Of a stretch of DNA of 64,000 nt, positions 8,857 to 16,550 are shown piece after piece. The notes under the pieces were generated by a model, which saw only the letters and a program-made list of their open reading frames with translations, was not told where the DNA came from and did not search any database. The position numbers and the translations under genes were made by a program. The DNA comes from JALTDM01 sp964421355. GTDB lineage: Bacteria; Bacteroidota; Bacteroidia; Bacteroidales; JALTDM01. Location of the stretch: positions 1 to 64,000 of the forward strand of contig CAYQWX010000002.1 of NCBI GenBank assembly GCA_964421355.1. The letters are read 5' to 3'. How positions within the stretch are numbered: the first letter of the stretch is position 1; each line of letters begins with the position of its first letter.

Positions 8857-9900
8857 ATGAAACAATCATACAATATAGCAGTTACCGGTCTAAACAATAC
8901 AGATAATCCAGGACCGGGTGTGCCTGTAATAAGAGCCTTACGGGAAGCTAAAGATTTTGAAGTACACATAATAGGGTTAGCTTATGAACCACACGATCCC
9001 GGAATTTATATGAATGGTATAGCAGACAAAGTTTATAGGCTTCCTTATCCTTCGGCGGGAAGTGAAACCTTTTTGGAAAGATTGCAATACATACATTCCA
9101 AAGAAAATATAGACATAATAATTCCAAATTTTGATGCAGAACTCTTTACTTTTATCAAATCGGAAAATGTCTTATCTTCTATGGGAATTAAAACTTTTCT
9201 TCCTACAATAGAACAATTTAATGAAAGACACAAAGCTAACCTTCCTGAATTTGGTAAAAAATATGGAATAGATGTTCCTAAAAGTAAAACTATAACAACA
9301 TTAAACGACATTTCAACGCTTCATAAAGATTTTTATTATCCTTTATTGGTAAAAGGCAAATTTTACGAAGCATATTTGGCATACACTCCTTCACAAGCTT
9401 CGGGATATTTCAATAAAATTGCTGCAAAATGGGGTTTGCCAATTATTATACAACAATACATAAAAGGAACGGAAGTAAATGTAGTAGCTCTTGGTGATGG
9501 AAAAGGTAATACAATAAGTGCTGTACCTATGAGAAAACAATATATTACTGACAAGGGTAAAGCCTGGTCGGGTATTACTATTAAAGATGATGCATTGATA
9601 GAGCTTACACACAATATAATATCTAAAACTAAATGGCGAGGACCTATGGAATTGGAGATAATAAAAACAGATGAAAACAAATATTATGTAATAGAAATAA
9701 ATCCCCGTATTCCCGCTTGGGTTTATCTTGCAGTTGGGGCTGGACAAAATTTACCCGAAATGTTAGTCAAGCTTGCTATGGGGGAGGAAGTATCCCCTGC
9801 AACATCTTATGAGGTGGGTAAAATGTTTATCCGTTGTTCTTACGATATAATAAGCGACATCTCGGTTTTTGAAAAAATAGTAATTACAGGAGAATTATAA
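8857..9900 (+). CDS. ATP-grasp superfamily ligase
   Basis: A 347-residue protein. Residues of about 1-110 form a Rossmann-like pre-ATP-grasp domain (VTGLNNTDNPGPGVPVIRAL, IIPNFDAEL). Residues of about 120-330 form the ATP-grasp fold (PLLVKGKFYEAY, VQQYIKGTEVNV-like strand, MELEII). The metal-binding end is E280-I-N282-P-R, as in carbamoyl-phosphate synthase-like and amino-acid ligases. The family joins a carboxylate, via an acyl-phosphate, to an amine or thiol. Given PqqD and PLP-decarboxylase partners, I infer ligation of an amino acid or peptide. The substrate is unknown. Confidence 0.85.
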   Translation: MKQSYNIAVTGLNNTDNPGPGVPVIRALREAKDFEVHIIGLAYEPHDPGIYMNGIADKVYRLPYPSAGSETFLERLQYIHSKENIDIIIPNFDAELFTFIKSENVLSSMGIKTFLPTIEQFNERHKANLPEFGKKYGIDVPKSKTITTLNDISTLHKDFYYPLLVKGKFYEAYLAYTPSQASGYFNKIAAKWGLPIIIQQYIKGTEVNVVALGDGKGNTISAVPMRKQYITDKGKAWSGITIKDDALIELTHNIISKTKWRGPMELEIIKTDENKYYVIEINPRIPAWVYLAVGAGQNLPEMLVKLAMGEEVSPATSYEVGKMFIRCSYDIISDISVFEKIVITGEL

Positions 9901-9923
9901 TAATAAATTAAAAAAATATAAAA

Positions 9924-11276
9924 ATGGAAAACAAAAAAAGACCATACGAAAGACCAATAATAACTAAAAGTGATGCAGGAATAACAGACAAATTCGGATT
10001 AAGACCACAAGTGCCTGTAATATCGGAAATAGACGGCATGCAAATAACAGACTTGATAGAAAAATATGGCTCCCCATTATTTATTTTCTCTGAAAAAACA
10101 ATAAGAGAAACGTATAATAAAGCCAAAAGAGCATTTACAACAAGGTATCCCAAAGTACAATTTACTTGGTCATACAAAACAAATTACCTAAATGCAATAT
10201 GCAAAATATTTCACTCGGAAGGTTCTTGGGCAGAAGTAGTTTCCGGATTTGAATTTGATAAAGCATTGTCAAACGGTATTCCAGGTAATAAAATTATCTT
10301 TAACGGTCCTGGCAAAACAAAAGCAGATTTGCAAAAAGCAATAAATCACGGGGCATACATACACGTTGACCATTTTGACGAGCTTTATGATATATTTGAA
10401 ATAGCAAAAACATCAGAAAAACGTCCAAAATTAGCCATAAGAATAAATATGAATACAGGCATTTACCCTGTATGGGATAGATTTGGGTTTAATTATGAAA
10501 ACGGTGAAGCTTGGAATGCTATAAATAGGATAATGTTAAATGATAAAGTAGATTTGGTAGGACTTCATACTCATATAGGAACATATATAATGACACCCGA
10601 ACCTCATGGAGTTGCCGCAACAAAACTTGCCGAATTAGCAGTAAAAATAAAGAAAAAGTTCGGACATAATATCAACTATATAGATATAGGAGGTGGCTTT
10701 GCTTCTGAAAATACATTAAAAGGAGCATATTTGCCGGGAAGAGATACTTTTCCGGGGTTTGACGGCTATGCAGAATCTATCACTAATGCTTTAATAAACT
10801 CTGAAATATCGCCAGATGATTTACCTGTGTTGTTTTTAGAAACAGGACGGGCACTTATAGATGATAGTGGATATTTGGCAGGAACGGTAATTGCTACAAA
10901 ACGACTGCCAAATGGTATGCGCTCATTAATAATAGATGCAGGTGTTAATCTATTATTTACTTCATTCTGGTATGAGCACGAAATATATCCTGCACAAGAA
11001 ACAGGCTCAAGTACCGAAGACACCGTTATTTACGGACCTCTTTGTATGAACATAGATGTGATAAGAAGTGCTATAAGATTTCCCGCTCTAAAAAAAGGAG
11101 ACCATTATGTAATCAAAAGAGTTGGTGCATATAATGTTACACAGTGGATGCAATTTATAAGTTTGAGACCAAATGTAATACTAATAGATACCCAAGGCAA
11201 TAGCCATATAATAAGACATAAAGAACAACTTGAAACTATTACATCATTAGAAGAAACACCTGAATACATGAAATAA
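9924..11276 (+). CDS. PLP-dependent decarboxylase, DAP/ornithine decarboxylase fold type III, with leader-like N-terminus
   Basis: A 450-residue enzyme of the LysA-like fold. PLP should bind K85 in WSYKTNY. Further landmarks are HTHIGT, DIGGGF, ETGRALIDDSG and a C-terminal GPLCMNID with C374. In diaminopimelate decarboxylase the last motif reads GP-x-CES-x-D. Here the glutamate that contacts the distal end of DAP is replaced, so a different substrate is likely and I do not call it lysA. The first 25 residues carry Y8-x2-P11-I12, G19 and K23-F24-G25, resembling RiPP leader peptides. It sits in the PqqD/ATP-grasp operon, 23 bases after the ligase gene. Decarboxylation of an amino acid or peptide-linked amino acid is inferred. 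Confidence 0.85.
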   Translation: MENKKRPYERPIITKSDAGITDKFGLRPQVPVISEIDGMQITDLIEKYGSPLFIFSEKTIRETYNKAKRAFTTRYPKVQFTWSYKTNYLNAICKIFHSEGSWAEVVSGFEFDKALSNGIPGNKIIFNGPGKTKADLQKAINHGAYIHVDHFDELYDIFEIAKTSEKRPKLAIRINMNTGIYPVWDRFGFNYENGEAWNAINRIMLNDKVDLVGLHTHIGTYIMTPEPHGVAATKLAELAVKIKKKFGHNINYIDIGGGFASENTLKGAYLPGRDTFPGFDGYAESITNALINSEISPDDLPVLFLETGRALIDDSGYLAGTVIATKRLPNGMRSLIIDAGVNLLFTSFWYEHEIYPAQETGSSTEDTVIYGPLCMNIDVIRSAIRFPALKKGDHYVIKRVGAYNVTQWMQFISLRPNVILIDTQGNSHIIRHKEQLETITSLEETPEYMK

Positions 11277-11281
11277 AATAA

Positions 11282-13471
11282 ATGGAAAAAAGTAGGAATG
11301 TAAGATTCTTTATTAGCTCTATATTAAATAGTTATTCTCAAACATTTTTTGCAGAGGATAACTATTTATTTTCCTTATTATTACTATTTACAAGTTTTTT
11401 TGACTTATGGTTAGGAATATATGGATTAGTATCGGTATTAGCTGTCAATAGTGTAGCTTATTTGTTAGGATACAACAAATATTTTATAGAAAAAGGACTA
11501 TACGGATTTAACGCCTTACTTGTCGGAATAGGTATAGGAGTATTGTATGTCCCTTCTACTACACTATTAGTAATAATTATATTTTCAGTATTACTCACCT
11601 TATTTTTAACCATAGCATTACAGGGAATATTAGGCAAATACGGACTTCCATATTTGAGTATCCCTTTTATTGTAGTAATGTGGATTGTGATAATGGCAAC
11701 GCGAAACTTCCCCGCTCTTGGGCTTGCAGAAAGAGGAATATATACATACAATGAGCTATATGCATTAGGTGGCAACAAACTTGTAGAATTATACAACTGG
11801 TTAGCGGCACTCCCTGTTGCAAAAAGTATTAAAACATATTTCTACTCATTAGGAGCAATTTATTTTCAAAACAATATTCTTACAGGAATAATTACAGCAA
11901 TTGGTTTAATATATTTTTCTCGTATTGCTTTTTCTTTATCTGTGTTAGGTTTTTATATAGCATATTTGTTTTACCAACTGGTGGGAGGAGACTTTTATGC
12001 ACTATCTTACACATTTATTGGATTTAATTACATACTTACAGCCATAGCAATAGGAGGATATTTTTTAGTTCCTTCAAAAACATCATATCTATGGGTAATA
12101 TTATTACTGCCAATTACTGTATTGCTTACATTTGGCTTATCTGCAATGTTGTCAATATGGAGTTTAAGCATTTATTCACTTCCTTTCAATATTATTGTTT
12201 TGCTGTTTATATATAGTCTAAAATTAAGAACATCTAAAAACAAACATTTGGAAGACAATTTTGTGAGACTAAAAAATCCTGAACAAACATTATATTTATA
12301 CAAAACTGTTACGGAAAAATTTAAATCGGAAAATTACATTCCGATAAACCTTCCTTTCAAAGGAGAATGGCAAGTAATGCAAGGACACAATGGGAAATAC
12401 ACTCACAAAGACGAATGGCAACATGCGTGGGATTTTGTAATAATAGACGAAAACGGAAAATCATACAAAAACAAAGGAGACTATTGCGAAGACTATTATT
12501 GTTATGGAAAACCGGTATTTGCTCCATATTACGGATATGTAGTAGGAATAGCCGATGGAATACCAGACAACGCAATAGGAGAAGTAAACACTGAACAAAA
12601 CTGGGGAAACACTATAGTAATAAAACATAGTGAATATTTATATTCACAAGTAAGTCATTTAAAGTCCGGAAGCATAAAAGTCAAAATAGGAGATTATGTG
12701 AAAAAAGGAGATATGATTGGAGTAGTTGGTAATTCGGGACACTCTCCTTATCCTCACTTACACTTTCAATTACAAGCATTCCCTCATATAGGCTCAAAAA
12801 CTATAGACTATCCTTTGCATAATTACATAAGGATAAAAAATAACCTAAAAGATTTAATAATATTTGGTAAACCTGAGGAAAACGAAATAATATCTCCTAC
12901 AACACCTGACAATATTCTGAAAGAAACTGTCAAGTTTATTCCCGGCAAGGTATTAGAGGTATTTAGCAATAATAATCCAAATACACGAAAATGGCTAATT
13001 TCAAAAGATATTTATAATCAGACATTTATTGTAGACAAAAATACTAATTCATATATTTATTTTTATTCAAACGAAGTAGGAATATTCTTTACAAACTTTA
13101 AGGGAGACACAAAATCAGATTTATTTATGCTTTTTCAAGCAATATATAATTTACCTGTCGTTATAGATAAAAATATAAGTATATCAAATAAGATAAGACC
13201 TGATTTGTTTTTCAAAAAACACATTATGTGGATACAAGATTTTGTTGCACCATTCATTATTTTTTCAAAAGTGAAATATACAATATCATATATTTCTAAA
13301 GATGATGAACTTTTTCCAACACAAGTTACCTTAAAATCAAATATGGAAAAAACCATTTTTAACAAAAGCATACAACAAACGGAATATTATATAACAATAA
13401 CCAAACAAGGCATTGTTGAAATAAAAAATAAAAAAACATCACAAACTCTAACAATAAACATGAAAAAATGA
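11282..13471 (+). CDS. Urea-transporter-like membrane domain fused to an M23 metallopeptidase
   Basis: A 729-residue two-part protein. Residues 1 to about 320 are very hydrophobic with some ten membrane segments. They contain the urea transporter (UT, PF03253) signatures: KGLYGFNALLVGIGIG, YLSIPFIVVMW, and a second half-repeat around QNNILTGIITAIGL. Residues of about 345-530 form an M23 (LytM-like) peptidase with H381-A-W-D384 and H492-L-H494 as zinc and catalytic residues. Residues of about 530-729 are unassigned. M23 enzymes usually cut peptidoglycan cross-links or other glycine-rich peptides. The domain should face the periplasm if the UT part ends outside. It overlaps the next gene by four bases. 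Confidence 0.83.
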   Translation: MEKSRNVRFFISSILNSYSQTFFAEDNYLFSLLLLFTSFFDLWLGIYGLVSVLAVNSVAYLLGYNKYFIEKGLYGFNALLVGIGIGVLYVPSTTLLVIIIFSVLLTLFLTIALQGILGKYGLPYLSIPFIVVMWIVIMATRNFPALGLAERGIYTYNELYALGGNKLVELYNWLAALPVAKSIKTYFYSLGAIYFQNNILTGIITAIGLIYFSRIAFSLSVLGFYIAYLFYQLVGGDFYALSYTFIGFNYILTAIAIGGYFLVPSKTSYLWVILLLPITVLLTFGLSAMLSIWSLSIYSLPFNIIVLLFIYSLKLRTSKNKHLEDNFVRLKNPEQTLYLYKTVTEKFKSENYIPINLPFKGEWQVMQGHNGKYTHKDEWQHAWDFVIIDENGKSYKNKGDYCEDYYCYGKPVFAPYYGYVVGIADGIPDNAIGEVNTEQNWGNTIVIKHSEYLYSQVSHLKSGSIKVKIGDYVKKGDMIGVVGNSGHSPYPHLHFQLQAFPHIGSKTIDYPLHNYIRIKNNLKDLIIFGKPEENEIISPTTPDNILKETVKFIPGKVLEVFSNNNPNTRKWLISKDIYNQTFIVDKNTNSYIYFYSNEVGIFFTNFKGDTKSDLFMLFQAIYNLPVVIDKNISISNKIRPDLFFKKHIMWIQDFVAPFIIFSKVKYTISYISKDDELFPTQVTLKSNMEKTIFNKSIQQTEYYITITKQGIVEIKNKKTSQTLTINMKK

Positions 13472-14769
13472 GAATGGGAAAAGTAAAGTGCTTTTTAATT
13501 ATAATACTGTATGTAATAACTTCCAACTCAAAAGCACAACAACCTGCAAATCTTTCTAATATTGACAAGATTACTTATTCGCAATACATGAAAAAAGATT
13601 GGGACAATCTTATAAAAACAGGAGAAAAAGCTATAAAAAACGGAGTTGAATTTTATTATTTAGATTATCGTATTGGCATTGCATGGTATGCCAAACATAA
13701 CTTTACCAAAGCAATAAAATATCTAAAAAAAGTGTATAAATCCTCTCCAAATGATGTTTTTGTAAAGACATATCTATATTATGCTTACTTACAGACAAAC
13801 CGTTTTGATGATGCACGATTATTAAGTTATACCTTTGATGACAAAGACAAAGAAACCCTTCATATACCATTAAAAAATCCTTTTATCAAATTTACACAGG
13901 CATCTTATACTACAAGCAGAATAGGCAATTACAGCTATTATTCCCAAAATACGAATGATAATATTGAACAATTGGTAATAAAAAACAACACTGTGTTTAA
14001 TTTTTTGTGGGGACATTATATAGGCAATAGAACAACTCTTTCCTTTTCATACACCAAAGTAAATCAAGATTTGGAAATCCGTCCAATAGAAAATAATTCT
14101 TTATTACAGCATTTATCACAACCAGAATTTTATACTTCATTAAAATATCATATTGCCTATGGATATAGTATATTTGCAGGTATTCATTTTCTTAAAACAA
14201 CAATATCTACACCTGTGCAAAAAGAAAACAGAAACTCCTCAAATATAATTTTTAGAGATAATGCTACTTCTTATTCTGCTGGAATAACTAAAGATTTTCC
14301 TTTTTTCACTTCCACATTAGAAGCATCTATGTCAAACTTAAATCTAAAAAAACAGTTGCAACCAACATTAACCTTACAATTTTACCCTTTAGGTAATAAT
14401 AAATTTTACTTAGCTACAAAAGGTATATATATTCAAGAAAAAGATGCCAACCACACAAATGAATACTATGCAATAAAACAAGGACTTACTTTTAGGATAA
14501 AGCATTATTCTTTTATAAATCCCTCTATCACAATAGGTTCATTTAAGAATTATACCGACTACAATGCGTATATAGTAAATAACAATCCCGATAAAACCAA
14601 GATTAATTTTGAAAATACAATAAATATAGGACTAAAAAAAGGAAAAATAAATCTATTCTTTTATTATCAATACAATATAAAAGAAAATACATTTGAGATA
14701 AATAATATCGAAAAAAGAAAAACCTATACCGAACAAAACTTTTTATTTGGTATAAATTGGATATTCTAA
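13468..14769 (+). CDS. TPR-containing predicted outer-membrane beta-barrel protein
   Basis: A 433-residue protein with an N-terminal signal peptide (GKVKCFLIIILYVITSNSKA, then QQ). Residues of about 30-110 form TPR-like helices (IGIAWYAKHNFTKAIKYLKKVY...TYLYYAYLQTNRFDDARLL). From about 130 to the end are alternating amphipathic strands rich in aromatic residues, ending in NFLFGINWIF, which suits a beta barrel with a C-terminal aromatic residue. It probably sits in the outer membrane with TPRs in the periplasm. The start overlaps the stop of the UT-M23 gene (ATGA), so it is co-translated. A conduit or receptor role is inferred from context only. Confidence 0.7.
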   Translation: MRMGKVKCFLIIILYVITSNSKAQQPANLSNIDKITYSQYMKKDWDNLIKTGEKAIKNGVEFYYLDYRIGIAWYAKHNFTKAIKYLKKVYKSSPNDVFVKTYLYYAYLQTNRFDDARLLSYTFDDKDKETLHIPLKNPFIKFTQASYTTSRIGNYSYYSQNTNDNIEQLVIKNNTVFNFLWGHYIGNRTTLSFSYTKVNQDLEIRPIENNSLLQHLSQPEFYTSLKYHIAYGYSIFAGIHFLKTTISTPVQKENRNSSNIIFRDNATSYSAGITKDFPFFTSTLEASMSNLNLKKQLQPTLTLQFYPLGNNKFYLATKGIYIQEKDANHTNEYYAIKQGLTFRIKHYSFINPSITIGSFKNYTDYNAYIVNNNPDKTKINFENTINIGLKKGKINLFFYYQYNIKENTFEINNIEKRKTYTEQNFLFGINWIF

Positions 14770-14790
14770 TAACAAAAAAACATAACAGAT

Positions 14791-15408
14791 ATGAAACAAA
14801 TAGCAGTATTATTTAGTTTAGTATTAGCCACTTTGTCTTATACAATGGCTCAAACAAATGAAGAGGCAGTTGTCAATGCTTTTAAAAAAAGTTATGAGAT
14901 TGAAAAACAAGGTAATTACAAAAAGGCTGCAGACGAACTAAAAAAAGTATATTCCGAAGATTCTTACGAAATTAATTTGCGGTTAGGTTGGCTTACTTAT
15001 AATGCAGGGCTTTTTCAAGAGTCTGCAAGTTATTACCAAAAAGCCGTTACTCTAAAACCTTACTCCGAAGAAGCAAGATTCGGGCTTATTAATCCTCGTG
15101 CTGCACAAGCTAAATGGTCGGAAGTAATAAATATTTATAAAAAAATCCTTGAAATAGATCCTAATAATACCATTGCCAATTATAAACTTGGACTTATATA
15201 TTATGGACAAAAAAAATATTCAGATGCCAAACCATTATTTGAAAAAATAGTAAATCTCTATCCTTTTGACCACGATGGATTACTTATGCTTGCTTGGACA
15301 TATTACTATATGGGACAAAAAAACAAAGCAAAAGTGTTGTTTTACAAAACATTAATGAATAACCCTTATGACAAATCGGCTCAGGAAGGTTTGTCTTTAA
15401 TTAAATAG
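14791..15408 (+). CDS. Secreted TPR protein
   Basis: A 205-residue protein with a signal peptide (MKQIAVLFSLVLATLSYTMAQT) and about five tetratricopeptide repeats. Repeat cores include KQGNYKKAADELKKVY, AGLFQESASYYQKAVTLKP, WSEVINIYKKILEIDPNN, GQKKYSDAKPLFEKIV and GQKNKAKVLFYKTL. TPR proteins are periplasmic scaffolds; this one lies 21 bases after the TPR-barrel gene and 2 bases before the HupE-like gene. It probably assembles the envelope part of the operon's system. No enzymatic motif is present. Confidence 0.82.
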   Translation: MKQIAVLFSLVLATLSYTMAQTNEEAVVNAFKKSYEIEKQGNYKKAADELKKVYSEDSYEINLRLGWLTYNAGLFQESASYYQKAVTLKPYSEEARFGLINPRAAQAKWSEVINIYKKILEIDPNNTIANYKLGLIYYGQKKYSDAKPLFEKIVNLYPFDHDGLLMLAWTYYYMGQKNKAKVLFYKTLMNNPYDKSAQEGLSLIK

Positions 15409-15410
15409 TC

Positions 15411-16004
15411 ATGTTTGGCATATTTTACAAATTAGGTGTTTTCCACATAATCAATATAGAAGCATACGACCATATTCTGTTTGTAACAATGTTGGTTGCT
15501 GTATATCGTATTAAACAGTGGAAACAAGTATTAGCTTTGGTTACGGCTTTTACAATAGGACACAGCATTAGTTTAGCTTTAGCTACTTTTGATATTATGT
15601 CTTTGCCTTCGGATTTGGTAGAGTTTTTAATTGCCGTTACAATTTTTCTTACAGGATTGGAGAACCTATTATTCAAAGTTCCTCAAGGAGATAACATATT
15701 TTCTTTAAGTTATTGGATAAAATATGGTATTGCCATGTTTTTTGGCTTAATACATGGCCTTGGATTTTCCACTACATTAAAAAATATTCTTTTGGATTCG
15801 TCGTCAGTAATTACTCCCTTATTAGGGTTCAATCTTGGAGTAGAAACGGGACAAATAATAGTAGTATTCGTGGTTCTTATTTTAATTTTCTTACTTACTA
15901 ATGTATTAAAAATAAAACATAAATACATTATGTGGACGCTATCTGTGATAGGAATTATTATTTCTATTTTGCTAATGTATTATAGGGGAATAGAAATATT
16001 ATAA
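15411..16004 (+). CDS. HupE/UreJ-like integral membrane protein
   Basis: A 197-residue membrane protein with about six transmembrane segments and the HupE/UreJ_2 (PF13795) signatures: GVFHIINIEAYDHILFVTML, TAFTIGHSISLALA, VEFLIAVTIFLTGLEN and FGLIHGLGFSTTL. The histidines and aspartate of the HxxxxxDH and FTxGHS motifs are kept. HupE/UreJ proteins are linked to nickel or cobalt uptake in some bacteria; many Bacteroidota members have no known role. No urease or [NiFe] hydrogenase gene is in this window. It is the last gene of the operon. Confidence 0.83.
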   Translation: MFGIFYKLGVFHIINIEAYDHILFVTMLVAVYRIKQWKQVLALVTAFTIGHSISLALATFDIMSLPSDLVEFLIAVTIFLTGLENLLFKVPQGDNIFSLSYWIKYGIAMFFGLIHGLGFSTTLKNILLDSSSVITPLLGFNLGVETGQIIVVFVVLILIFLLTNVLKIKHKYIMWTLSVIGIIISILLMYYRGIEIL

Positions 16005-16013
16005 ATATAAAAA

Positions 16014-16038
16014 GCCGTCCCTAACTTAAAGAGACGGC
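16014..16038 (-). terminator. Terminator hairpin between the HupE-like gene and rpmE
   Basis: GCCGTC (16014-16019) pairs with GACGGC (16033-16038). The T-rich tail follows it on the minus strand (complement of AATATAAAAA), so it mainly serves rpmE, though it lies between convergent genes. Confidence 0.6.
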
Positions 16039-16070
16039 ATAAAAACAAACTTAAAAATCCTCTCCTTCGT

Positions 16071-16325
16071 TTATTTTTTCTTAAAATTCTTATAACGGTT
16101 ATAGAATTTATCAACTCTACCTGCAGAGTCAACCAATTTCATCTTACCTGTGAAAAACGGATGAGAAGTATTGGATATTTCAACCTTTACCAATGGATAT
16201 TCCACACCGTCAATTTCAATAGTGTCTTTTGTCCTTGCGGTAGAGCGAGTAATAAATGTATAGCCGTTTGAAATGTCTTTGAAAACAACTAACCTGTAGT
16301 TTTTTGGATGTATTTCCTTTTTCAT
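16071..16325 (-). CDS. rpmE2: 50S ribosomal protein bL31, type B
   Basis: An 84-residue protein starting MKKEIHPKNYRLVVFKDISNGYTFITRST and ending DKFYNRYKNFKKK. It lacks the zinc-binding cysteines of type A L31, so it is the zinc-independent type B, the usual form in Bacteroidota. Length and the SNTSHPFFTGK motif agree with the family. A tRNA-Arg gene lies just upstream on the same strand. Confidence 0.95.
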   Translation of the reverse strand: MKKEIHPKNYRLVVFKDISNGYTFITRSTARTKDTIEIDGVEYPLVKVEISNTSHPFFTGKMKLVDSAGRVDKFYNRYKNFKKK

Positions 16326-16361
16326 TTTTATTTCTTTTTAATGTTCCACACAATCTTTTAG

Positions 16362-16434
16362 TGAACGTGGCAGGGGTCGAACCTGCAACCTACGGCTTAG
16401 AAGGCCGTTGCTCTATCCATTGAGCTACACGTCC
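16362..16434 (-). tRNA. tRNA-Arg (anticodon UCU)
   Basis: The minus strand folds into a full cloverleaf: acceptor GGACGTG/CACGTTC (one G-U pair), D arm with AGCTCAATGGATAGAGC, anticodon stem ACGGC/GCCGT with loop CTTCTAA (anticodon TCT), T arm GCAGG-TTCGACC-CCTGC and discriminator A. It reads AGA/AGG. CCA is not encoded. Confidence 0.95.
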
Positions 16435-16507
16435 ATCACTTAAAAAAGTGCTGCAAAGATAATACTTTTTATTTTAACTAAAATTAAATTTTTAACAAAA
16501 AAATGTA

Positions 16508-16535
16508 AAAACAGGAAGTTTTTCTTCCTGTTTTT
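16508..16535 (-). terminator. Terminator downstream of hutU
   Basis: A perfect stem of 11 pairs (AAAACAGGAAG at 16508-16518 with CTTCCTGTTTT at 16524-16534, loop TTTTT) lies 16 bases after the hutU stop on the minus strand. T-rich sequence follows on both strands. Confidence 0.75.
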
Positions 16536-16550
16536 ATAGCTAAGAAAAAA

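Noticed and set aside
8573..8869. A 98-codon minus-strand frame over the PqqD-like gene
   Set aside because: Antisense to a gene with a clear PqqD pattern; product is a Phe/Ser-rich shadow.
9924..11276. Calling the PLP enzyme lysA
   Set aside because: Fold and PLP lysine agree, but the CES substrate motif is changed and the gene sits with PqqD and ATP-grasp genes, so DAP as the substrate is not supported.
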